A stretch of 60,343 bases of DNA, taken from NCBI GenBank assembly GCA_023129415.1, contig JAGMCF010000077.1, positions 1 through 60,343 on the forward strand, in the 5' to 3' direction. How positions within the stretch are numbered: the stretch's first letter is position 1; each line of letters opens with the position of its first letter. Below, piece by piece: positions 41,450 to 50,049 of this stretch. The translations under genes and the position numbers were made by a program. Source of the DNA: Candidatus Cloacimonadota bacterium (lineage in GTDB: Bacteria; Cloacimonadota; Cloacimonadia; JGIOTU-2). A model generated the notes under the pieces. The model ran no database searches and was not told the DNA's origin. It saw only the letters and a list, made by a program, of their open reading frames with translations.

Positions 41450-43594
41450 ATGAATAAAAATACTTTGATTCTAATCTTTCTTTTCTCCGTTCTACTTTCT
41501 ACTTTCTTTTTTTCTCCGCTTTTTTCTATTGAGGTTGGTGGACACATTTCTGAAAATACAACCTGGTCACCTGAAAACAACCCCTATTATGTTACTGATG
41601 ATGTGTATGTTGATGAGAACATAATCCTAACAATTCTTCCCGGAACAATAGTAAAATTTAATGCTGCTCCACTATATAATTCATCATGTATAGACGATTA
41701 TTTTGTATATTATAATGGGACAAATGTAGCAAAGATGCTCTGGGTTGATGGAAGAGTTATTGCAAATGGAACTGAGAATGAACCAATTACTTTTACTAGA
41801 ATGCAGGATTCTCTATATTATCATTGGGGAATCGTATATCTACGCGAGCAAGCAGAATTAAGCAGTTTTAAGTATTGTGATTTTGAGTACTCGGCATTGA
41901 TGTTGATTGTGCTCGGTATTATACCAAGAGGAGCAATTAGTATCTATAATGAAAGTGTAATTGTTGTAAATTGTAATTTTATAGATAATCTATGCGGAGT
42001 ATTTATAGACAGACCAACTCAAAATATAATTATAAAAAATAATCTATTTTATAATATAGAAAATTTGCCCCCTAATGTAATGTATTCAACAGGTGGAATA
42101 GATATTTCAGCAAGTCCTCATGGTGAATCATCATCAATTCTCATTGCAGAAAATATATTTAATGAAACAATTGCAAATTATGCTCCTTTAATTATAGCTG
42201 GTGCACCTGCTGATGTAGTGAATAACCAATTCTATGAAGGTGGCATTTGCGCTTGGATGGATTCAGAAGCAGCTTCATATTTTTATGATAATAGCTTCAT
42301 AAATTGCAATACAGGAATTGATGGGGATGAACCAACCGATTCACTTTATATCAAAAAAAATCGTTTTGTAAATGGTTACGATGGTATTGATATTAATTAT
42401 GCTTATATTGAAATATCTGATAATTATTTTGAAGGGTGTGATTTTTATACTGACCTTGACTGCTCTGGAAAAGTTTATAATAATTTTGCTAATGGAGGAG
42501 GAGTATTTACTCCAGGTAATTTAGAAGTATTTAATAATATTGCATCAAGTAATAATGGTCCAGGTTTATGTGCAACTTATCAAAGAATATCATGTTACAA
42601 TAATATTTCAATCAATAATCAATATGCTTTTGAAGCTAGTGAATCTTTTGATAATTGTATTTTTCTTGGCAATGAAGAAATTGAGCAGTTTGGTATTACT
42701 GGTAACCCCATCTTCCGAAACTGTATTTTAGATTTTGAATTACCTCCAGAATGCATAGATGCTGGTGGCAATATCTGGGTAGATTCACTTTCGTTTGATT
42801 CTATTTTCGTGGATTGGCAGAATGGAGATTTTCATCTTGTAGAGGGCAGTCTTGCTATAGATGCTGGTTTTGACACAACTAACTATTATTGTCCATTCGA
42901 TATGGATTATAATCAAAGAATATGGGATGGAGATGAGGATGGAACTCCTATAATAGATATAGGACCTTATGAGTTTGCCTCACCGCAATTAGGTGGTATC
43001 TGTGGAACAGTTTATCAAACAGGAAATAGTGAACCATTGGATTATGTTCTTCTAAAGGTAAATAACCAACCAGGAGAATTTGAGTTTTCAGATAGTTTAG
43101 GTTACTTTAAGTTTCGCCTACCAGCAGGTGTTTATGATATTTATGCAGAAAGAGTCTTTTATGAGGATGTTGTTGTTGAGGATATTGAGGTAATTGATGG
43201 TGAATTTACAGAAGTTGAAATCCCAATGACAACTACATTGGTAGGAATAGATGAACAACCTTTCCAACCTTCTGAAATATCAAATTTAAGTATTTACAAC
43301 TACCCAAATCCTGTCCGAAATTCAACTACTATATCTTTCACAATTCCAGGAGATATAACAGAAGCTGAATTAAAAATTTACAACATTAAAGGACAGCTTG
43401 TAAAGAATTTCGAACTCAGAACTCCGCCCGTCCTCCGCAGAAGCTCTGCTTCGGAGGATGGAAACTCTGAACTTAATAATGTCGTCTGGAATGGAAAAGA
43501 TGATTCTGGAAAACCCGTTGCCAATGGCATCTACTTCTATAAAATATCTGTAAATAATAAAAACCTTATTAAAAAAATGATTATATTAAGATAA
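41450..43594 (+). CDS. Secreted right-handed beta-helix protein with T9SS-like CTD (paralog 2)
   Basis: Near-identical to 39295..41394 over the first half. Signal peptide MNKNTLILIFLFSVLLSTFFF starts at 41450; the track N-terminus (MEYVRQLAESPYDIPEEP) reads through a palindrome. Confidence 0.85.
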   Translation: MNKNTLILIFLFSVLLSTFFFSPLFSIEVGGHISENTTWSPENNPYYVTDDVYVDENIILTILPGTIVKFNAAPLYNSSCIDDYFVYYNGTNVAKMLWVDGRVIANGTENEPITFTRMQDSLYYHWGIVYLREQAELSSFKYCDFEYSALMLIVLGIIPRGAISIYNESVIVVNCNFIDNLCGVFIDRPTQNIIIKNNLFYNIENLPPNVMYSTGGIDISASPHGESSSILIAENIFNETIANYAPLIIAGAPADVVNNQFYEGGICAWMDSEAASYFYDNSFINCNTGIDGDEPTDSLYIKKNRFVNGYDGIDINYAYIEISDNYFEGCDFYTDLDCSGKVYNNFANGGGVFTPGNLEVFNNIASSNNGPGLCATYQRISCYNNISINNQYAFEASESFDNCIFLGNEEIEQFGITGNPIFRNCILDFELPPECIDAGGNIWVDSLSFDSIFVDWQNGDFHLVEGSLAIDAGFDTTNYYCPFDMDYNQRIWDGDEDGTPIIDIGPYEFASPQLGGICGTVYQTGNSEPLDYVLLKVNNQPGEFEFSDSLGYFKFRLPAGVYDIYAERVFYEDVVVEDIEVIDGEFTEVEIPMTTTLVGIDEQPFQPSEISNLSIYNYPNPVRNSTTISFTIPGDITEAELKIYNIKGQLVKNFELRTPPVLRRSSASEDGNSELNNVVWNGKDDSGKPVANGIYFYKISVNNKNLIKKMIILR
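43427..43462 (+). repeat. 36-bp palindromic element inserted in heptad tract of CTD loop 2
   Basis: cccgtcctccgcagaagctctgcttcggaggatgga; removal rejoins cgaactc|agaactc|cg^aactc|tgaactt. Confidence 0.7.
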
Positions 43595-43609
43595 ATAAAA
43601 AATAGGTTT

Positions 43610-43645
43610 TATTGCGGGGTTTACTTAAGCCCCGCAATTCTGATT
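43610..43645 (+). terminator. Terminator-like hairpin
   Basis: attgcgggg-tttacttaag-ccccgcaat followed by A/T-rich tail. Confidence 0.65.
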
Positions 43646-43655
43646 AAAAAATAGT

Positions 43656-45095
43656 ATGCAAGATATATTTTATATTTCTACCATCAAGGCTATCAAAACA
43701 TTATCCTCAGATAGAAGATTGAAAATTCTTCGATATCTTGTAGATAATGAATATACTGCACAGGATTTAGGATTAATCCTCAAAATCAAACCCAATGTTC
43801 TGTGGTATGATATGAAGCAGTTAGAAGATGCTAATTTGATTGAGTTGATTCATACTGAGCAAATAAGAGGAACGGTCAAAAAATTCTATCGTGCAGTAGC
43901 AAGAAACTTTTTCGTAGATATTTCTCTGGGTGCTGCAAATATTAACAATACGAAAAAAATACAGAATCTCATAAATCAAGAAATTGAGGATTGGCGTAGA
44001 GAAAAAATTATCAAAATCAGTTTCAAAAAATTAGCTAATAAAATTGTTAATCAAAACCTTGGAATCAAAGAAAATGAAATCGTTGTTATTAGCTATCAGC
44101 CAATGCATCAAAAATTAGTAGAAGACCTTATGGTTGAAATTGCAAAGAAAGGTGCTTATGCTATTCCTATATTCTTGACTAAAAGAATGGAATATAACTT
44201 AATAAAAAATGTTCCTGTAAAATTCGCCTGTAGAGATGTTATCAGTGACTATCTGTTAGATAGAATTGATGTCCATATTATATTCTCAGGTGAATTTCTT
44301 GAAGAAAGTGGTGAATTTCATTTTACTCAGGATTTGTTAGAAAAAAGTAATCAGATAGAAGAAGTCAAAAGAGAAAATATTCGTAAAACCTATCAAACAA
44401 AGGTTCGTTTCTTAACTATTGATACTTTAGCAAATAATCAAATTGCAGAATTAAAATTGGAACTTTGTAAGGAGATGTATTGGAAATCTTTGAACATTGA
44501 ACCTGATTCTCTTCATAATGAGTGTGAATTTGTTCAACAAAGATTACTCTCTGCTCAATCCATAGAAATACAAGATGGAAACGGAAGCAGATTAAAGATT
44601 TCTCTACCAAAAGAAAGAACTATTGAAATAAAGGATGGTATAGCTAATTTACAATCAATTGATTCCGAACTACCAGGTGGAATGGTTGTTGGACTTCTTG
44701 AGAATGGAAGTATTGAAGGTGAATTTCATACTGATTTTGCATATCTGTTTGATAAAAAGTTTGAAGATGTATTTATAAAAATTGAAAAGGGGAAATTAAC
44801 AAAGATAGTTGCCCAAAAAAACAACCAGGAACTTCAAAAAATGTTCAATAATGCAGATGGTGATAAGGATGTAGTTGGCTCATTCTGTATCGGGCTTAAT
44901 CCCGAAATTTATCAGAATATTAACCATCCGTATATTAATTCAAAAATTTATGGTACAATGAGTCTTCAAGTAGGATGGGATGAATTGGAAGTAAGTCAAG
45001 TAGATTCTGATATGATAGCACAGTTCTTTATGCTTAATAAAACAATTTTGGTTGATGGTGAAATATTATTTGAAAATGGGAAATTGTATAAATAA
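43656..45095 (+). CDS. ArsR-like winged-helix domain fused to M29 aminopeptidase-like domain
   Basis: ISTIKAIKTLSSDRRLKILRYLVDNEYTAQDLGLILKIKPNVLWYDMKQLEDANLIEL; then M29-like IVVISYQPMHQKLVEDLMVEIAKKGAYAIP, SRLKISLPKERTIEIKDGIANLQSIDSELPGGMVVGLLENGSIEGEFHTDFAYLFDKKFEDVFIKIEKGKLTKI. Confidence 0.65.
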   Translation: MQDIFYISTIKAIKTLSSDRRLKILRYLVDNEYTAQDLGLILKIKPNVLWYDMKQLEDANLIELIHTEQIRGTVKKFYRAVARNFFVDISLGAANINNTKKIQNLINQEIEDWRREKIIKISFKKLANKIVNQNLGIKENEIVVISYQPMHQKLVEDLMVEIAKKGAYAIPIFLTKRMEYNLIKNVPVKFACRDVISDYLLDRIDVHIIFSGEFLEESGEFHFTQDLLEKSNQIEEVKRENIRKTYQTKVRFLTIDTLANNQIAELKLELCKEMYWKSLNIEPDSLHNECEFVQQRLLSAQSIEIQDGNGSRLKISLPKERTIEIKDGIANLQSIDSELPGGMVVGLLENGSIEGEFHTDFAYLFDKKFEDVFIKIEKGKLTKIVAQKNNQELQKMFNNADGDKDVVGSFCIGLNPEIYQNINHPYINSKIYGTMSLQVGWDELEVSQVDSDMIAQFFMLNKTILVDGEILFENGKLYK

Positions 45096-45097
45096 GG

Positions 45098-45510
45098 GTT
45101 AAGTATAATTTATGAATAAAACAGAAGTACCCCATAATTCACAAATGCTGACCAGTAAATGATCTGTGGGATAATACAAGTAAAAATAGGGAGTGTAAAA
45201 AAATTAGGAACTTTTATTTAGGTTTTTCTTCCCGATGTATCGGGACAGCAAGACCAGATACATGAAAAAGTGCTATTATTAGTTCTATTATTGAGTTTAG
45301 AGAAATATAAACTCTCAAAAAAGAACTCTTATAAAATAAAAATCTTTGTGCTCTTTTTGCCCCGTTAGATAATTTATTTAATAATATCTAATGAAGTTTA
45401 TCCACTTAGATATTTTTATCCCAGGGCATAAAAAACATTTAACCTAGAGAATATCTAACGGGGTGAATGAACTTTGTAGTTAATATTATACAGAACAAAA
45501 AAAAGAAAGG
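45098..45510 (+). promoter_or_regulatory. Leader region B, paralogous to 35005..35305 with insertions
   Basis: Same block order as region A but with a CCCGATGTATCGGG palindrome and a ~104-bp element inserted. Confidence 0.55.
45360..45463. mobile_element. MITE-like element with 11-bp perfect TIRs
   Basis: CCCCGTTAGAT (45360-45370) ... ATCTAACGGGG (45453-45463). Absent from the paralogous leader A (ctttgtgttctttgtgaactttgtgg). Confidence 0.7.
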
Positions 45511-45536
45511 AGTCACAAATTAAGAAAAATTTAAGT

Positions 45537-48047
45537 ATGATTGTCAAAATAGTCTTGATGACTACACTATTTATTATTGTCACATTTTCACAAGTGATGT
45601 GCAATATTGAAGAGCAGAAAATTAATCCTGAGGTTCTTGAACTCTTGAATGAGGCAGGTGCAGAAGAAAAAATAGGTATAATCGTTGTTATGAAAGAACA
45701 AGCTGATTTACAAAACTTTAAGGGTGTTAATCGGTTAGAAAAGTTAAACTATATGCAGGAATTTTCCGAAATATCACAAGAACCTGTTCAAGAAGCCCTT
45801 GAAAAAATGCCAATAAACAAGGTTAAAGCATTGAAGCCATACTGGATATTCAATGGATTTTATATGAAAGCTACAAAAGATGTAATCTATTGGTTAGCAG
45901 AAAGGTCTGATGTAGAACATATAGAAAATGATGCACTTATTGAATACTTTCCAGACGAGAATCTAAAGGAAAATACTCGGGCTCATGGATGGAATATCGA
46001 CAGAATAAAGGCTGATTCGGTATGGACAGAGTTAGGTTTATCCGGTGAGGGAGTTGTAGTGGGTATTCTTGATACTGGTTGTGATGTTACACATCCGGCA
46101 TTAGCAGATAAGTATCTTGGATATTGGTATGATGTTGAGGGTGGTTTAACTCCATATGATATTGATGGACACGGAACCCACATGACTGGGATAATTGTTG
46201 GCGGAGATGGACCGGGTCCCTTTTACAATGATACTGGCGTTGCGTATGGAGCAAAGTTCGTCTCTGCAAAGATCGACAGTAATTACTGTATATTCAGGCG
46301 TTTTACCTTCAATGCTATGGAATGGGTAGCATCATTGATTGAAGAAGGAGTGGATATAAGGGTAATTAACTGTTCATGGGGAAGGTCCGATCCGTTATGT
46401 TTGCCCCTATGGTGGGCGATTCTTAATCTAAAAGAGCTTGATATTTATTCAGTTTTTGCTGTTGGCCCCTATTCTCCAGTAGGTACTCCTGGAAATCATC
46501 CCACTGTTATTGGTGTAGGAGCAACTGATGTTGATAATAGTATTGCCTGCTTCTCTGGACACGGACCTGCTCCTAATGTATCTTTATGGGCCGATACTAC
46601 TTATTGGGGAAGACCCGATTGGAATTTCATTAAACCAGACATTGTTGCCCCAGGCTATGATATACCTACCTGTGAAACAGGAGGTGGTTATACAACTTCC
46701 TGTGGCACTTCCCCGGCAGCTCCTCATATAGTTGGTGTTATCGCACTGATATTAGAGAGAAATCCAACACTGGATTACAAAACTATTTATAATCTCATTC
46801 TTGATAATGCTTTTCAACCTGGCTGTGGAGCTCCTTATCCTAATAATGAATATGGCTGGGGTATAGTAGATGCATATCACGCAGCGCTTGCTACACCAGA
46901 GTTAACCACTGCTTTTGTTAAATATCTGGGATATGTAGTATGCGATACACTCGGAAATAGCAATGGAATCCCTGACCCCGGTGAAGTGGTGGATTTCCAT
47001 GTGCGGTTGAAAGCCTACTACGAAGATGTTTATGATGTACAGGCAACCTTGACTACAGATGAAACCGGTATTACAATAATTGATGGGTTTGGTGGATATG
47101 GTGATATTTGTGCTGATTCAACTGCTCTAAATGAGGAGGACCCTTTCTGCTTTAGTGTTGGTGATTCCTGGACACCCGGTTTGGATGCTACTTTTTACTT
47201 GCACATTAATGCTGTTAATGGTAGCTGGTCAGATACTTTTAAAATTCAAATAGGTTCACCCTCTTATGTAGTTTTATGGGAAGATGATTTTGAAAATGGT
47301 TTAGATAACTGGAATATTGATGGTAACTGGGCACTTAGTACAGAGCAATATAATTCCCCAACTCACAGCATATATAGTTTCAAAGAAACAGATGAAGTAG
47401 ATGAGGTTCATTATTTGACCCTTGCTGAACCACTTAACTTGTCCAACTATAATTTTGCCAGGGTCTCATTCTGGTCAATGGAATGGCAGGTATTCATGTG
47501 CCAGTATGGAATAGCTTATGTATTTACTCCTGATATTGATCATGTCTTGATTGCTGATATAGAATATTATGAGCCCACAGCTATGTCTTATTCATGCGAT
47601 ATTTCATTCTTTGCTGGGGAACCTGAGGTCTATCTTGAATTCGTTTACTGGTGCTGTGGTTCAATATCCGACCAAGCACATTGGTATCTTGATGACATAC
47701 GAGTTCTGGTGGATAGTTTTTCTTATGTAGGAGTAGAAGAACCGCTGGTAAATAAACCCACTGAAATAAATATATACCAGAACTATCCGAATCCATTCAG
47801 CACTTCCACCACGATTTCCTTTGATTTGGCCACAAAGTTACACGAAGAAATGCGAATAAGAATTTATAACATTAAAGGTCATCTTGTAAAAACTCTTACT
47901 CCTATGACAAATGACCAATGTCCAATGACAAGTGTCATCTGGGATGGAAAAGATGATACTAATAAGCCAGTTTCCAGTGGAATTTACCTGTATAAACTCA
48001 AAGCAGGCGGACACACGAGCATCAAGAAGATGATTATTATGAGATGA
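45537..48047 (+). CDS. Secreted subtilisin-family (S8) protease with T9SS-like CTD
   Basis: VVVGILDTGCDVTHPAL (Asp), DIDGHGTHMTGIIVG (His), TSCGTSPAAPHIVGVIALI (Ser); I9-like propeptide; CTD YQNYPNPFSTSTTISFDL. Confidence 0.93.
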   Translation: MIVKIVLMTTLFIIVTFSQVMCNIEEQKINPEVLELLNEAGAEEKIGIIVVMKEQADLQNFKGVNRLEKLNYMQEFSEISQEPVQEALEKMPINKVKALKPYWIFNGFYMKATKDVIYWLAERSDVEHIENDALIEYFPDENLKENTRAHGWNIDRIKADSVWTELGLSGEGVVVGILDTGCDVTHPALADKYLGYWYDVEGGLTPYDIDGHGTHMTGIIVGGDGPGPFYNDTGVAYGAKFVSAKIDSNYCIFRRFTFNAMEWVASLIEEGVDIRVINCSWGRSDPLCLPLWWAILNLKELDIYSVFAVGPYSPVGTPGNHPTVIGVGATDVDNSIACFSGHGPAPNVSLWADTTYWGRPDWNFIKPDIVAPGYDIPTCETGGGYTTSCGTSPAAPHIVGVIALILERNPTLDYKTIYNLILDNAFQPGCGAPYPNNEYGWGIVDAYHAALATPELTTAFVKYLGYVVCDTLGNSNGIPDPGEVVDFHVRLKAYYEDVYDVQATLTTDETGITIIDGFGGYGDICADSTALNEEDPFCFSVGDSWTPGLDATFYLHINAVNGSWSDTFKIQIGSPSYVVLWEDDFENGLDNWNIDGNWALSTEQYNSPTHSIYSFKETDEVDEVHYLTLAEPLNLSNYNFARVSFWSMEWQVFMCQYGIAYVFTPDIDHVLIADIEYYEPTAMSYSCDISFFAGEPEVYLEFVYWCCGSISDQAHWYLDDIRVLVDSFSYVGVEEPLVNKPTEINIYQNYPNPFSTSTTISFDLATKLHEEMRIRIYNIKGHLVKTLTPMTNDQCPMTSVIWDGKDDTNKPVSSGIYLYKLKAGGHTSIKKMIIMR

Positions 48048-48145
48048 AATTAAAAGTGGATTAAAGGGCTAATTTCTATGTGGAGTGTTGAAACAAGTTC
48101 TCCGCCAACTGGTGGAGGACGAACTTTCATCAATGTAAAAAGTTC

Positions 48146-48210
48146 GTCCCGATTGAATCGGGACTATACCCGTCCTCCGTAGTCCCGATATAATCGGGAC
48201 TGAGGATGGA
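48146..48210. repeat. Composite palindromic repeat cluster
   Basis: GTCCCGATTGAATCGGGAC (48146-48164), then cccgtcctccgt-AGTCCCGATATAATCGGGACT-gaggatgga (48169-48210). Confidence 0.75.
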
Positions 48211-48321
48211 GAGAACGGGTCAGGACAAGACTAGATCCCCGCATACGCTGGGATGAAAAAAATGCTTCTTCTAAAATAATCATTCAGTATTTTTTTGATA
48301 TAAAAAATTGGAAGTATTAAA

Positions 48322-50025
48322 ATGAAAACAATTGTATTCATCGCACTATTACTAACATTGATAGTTATAATAGGAAACAATTCTCTTTCTGCTCAAGATT
48401 GGAAAACCTATCCTTATCACCAAGAAGGAAGTGTGATCTATTTTCCGGAAGATGAAGGTTGGCATCCTTCCGAACCAGCAGAATGGTGGTACACATGTGC
48501 ACATCTTACTGGAGAGTCAACAGGTACAGAATATAGTTTAATGCTTACATATTTTTACCATCCTGACTTTGGGTTTGACGGTTTTCGCATTTTTAATATT
48601 TCTGATGAAACAAACGGGCAATTCTATGCTCAAACTTTACCTTGTAATTATAGCAACCTGGCACAAGACCACCTGAATATCCAGGCATATCCCCTTGGAA
48701 GTGTTGCCGAAGAATGGGTTACTCTTGAAGACTCATTAGAAAATTTAATCCCTTTTGAGTATCACCTATCTGCAACATCTGAAAACGGAGCAATTGATTT
48801 ATATTATAATACTGTGAAAAGACCTCTTATGGTTGGCGGAACAGGTTTTCTTTACCAGGGTGCTTCAAGTTATACATATTACTATTCTCAAACAATGCTT
48901 GATGTATCTGGAATTCTCACTCTTAATGATATTACAGAGCCAGTAACCGGAACTGCATGGTTAGACAGGCAATATGGTGAATTTGATCCGAGCGAGAATG
49001 AAGATTACGAATGGTTTTGTGTTCAACTCTCAAATGGAATGGATTTGAATATTTATAATATTTTTGATGCCCAAAATCAAATACCTGATACATTAACTTA
49101 TAAACTTTGTAGTATTTACATTAATGATTCAACTTATACTGCTACATCAGATTTCGAAATAACCCGTGTTCAATATTCATTTATGCCGGATAGTGTTATG
49201 TGTTACTCACAGCAATGGTGCATCACATTGAATAATATAGATCTTACTATTACTACTCAAAACCAAAATAATGAAGTATTATTACCTTTTAGGTTTTACG
49301 AAGGAAGTACAACCGTTCAAGGAATGGTTGACAGCATAATGGTTACAGGAAAAGGTTTTGCAGAACTTCTGCATTCTTATGAGAATCCTGATATTCAACT
49401 TATTGCTCCCAATGGTAATGAAATATGGGATGGCTCGGACCCGGTGATCTGGCAATTATCAAATCCTGATGATGGCAGACCTGTCTTATTCGATTTGGAA
49501 TTGAGTACGGATAATTGTATAACTTATGAGCCAATTGCACAAGGTTTGATAGATACCCTGTATTATTGGGATATTTCCGGAATTGAAGAAGGAACAGTTT
49601 GCTGGCTTAAGGTTACCGGTTATTCTTTGGACAGCACACTTGTTGGTTTCGACGAAACAGATACATCTTTTGTAATTGGTGCTACCAGTATTGACGAATA
49701 TGAAACTTCAATTCCTGGCAGATTTGGCTTAAGCCAGAACTACCCCAATCCCTTCAACCCTAAAACAACAATTTCATTTAATCTCACCGCAGAGGACACG
49801 GAGAACACGGAGTTAATTATTTATAATCTCAAAGGGCAGAAGATTAGACAATATTCAATATTCCCCGAACAGTCGCAAGCTCCTTACGGGGCAGGCAATA
49901 ATCAATCTTCAATTGTCTGGGATGGAAAGGATGCCAATGGTAAACCTGTTTCCAACGGTGTATACTTCTATAAACTCTCTACTGACAAAAAAACTTCTAT
50001 AAAGAAAATGCTTGTATTAAGGTAA
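48322..50025 (+). CDS. Secreted CrtC/AttH-like lipocalin-fold protein with T9SS-like CTD
   Basis: DEGWHPSEPAEWWYTCAHLTGESTGTEYSLMLTYF, EPVTGTAWLDRQYGEFDPSENEDYEWFCVQLSNGMDLNIYN; CTD YPNPFNPKTTISFNL. Confidence 0.8.
   Translation: MKTIVFIALLLTLIVIIGNNSLSAQDWKTYPYHQEGSVIYFPEDEGWHPSEPAEWWYTCAHLTGESTGTEYSLMLTYFYHPDFGFDGFRIFNISDETNGQFYAQTLPCNYSNLAQDHLNIQAYPLGSVAEEWVTLEDSLENLIPFEYHLSATSENGAIDLYYNTVKRPLMVGGTGFLYQGASSYTYYYSQTMLDVSGILTLNDITEPVTGTAWLDRQYGEFDPSENEDYEWFCVQLSNGMDLNIYNIFDAQNQIPDTLTYKLCSIYINDSTYTATSDFEITRVQYSFMPDSVMCYSQQWCITLNNIDLTITTQNQNNEVLLPFRFYEGSTTVQGMVDSIMVTGKGFAELLHSYENPDIQLIAPNGNEIWDGSDPVIWQLSNPDDGRPVLFDLELSTDNCITYEPIAQGLIDTLYYWDISGIEEGTVCWLKVTGYSLDSTLVGFDETDTSFVIGATSIDEYETSIPGRFGLSQNYPNPFNPKTTISFNLTAEDTENTELIIYNLKGQKIRQYSIFPEQSQAPYGAGNNQSSIVWDGKDANGKPVSNGVYFYKLSTDKKTSIKKMLVLR
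49864..49896 (+). repeat. 33-bp element (copy 2) inserted in a heptad tract within CTD loop 2
   Basis: cccgaacagtcgcaagctccttacggggcaggc; flanks rejoin as tcaatat|tc^aataa|tcaatct|tcaattg. Confidence 0.8.
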
Positions 50026-50049
50026 ATAAAAAAACAAAAAGGAGTTAAA

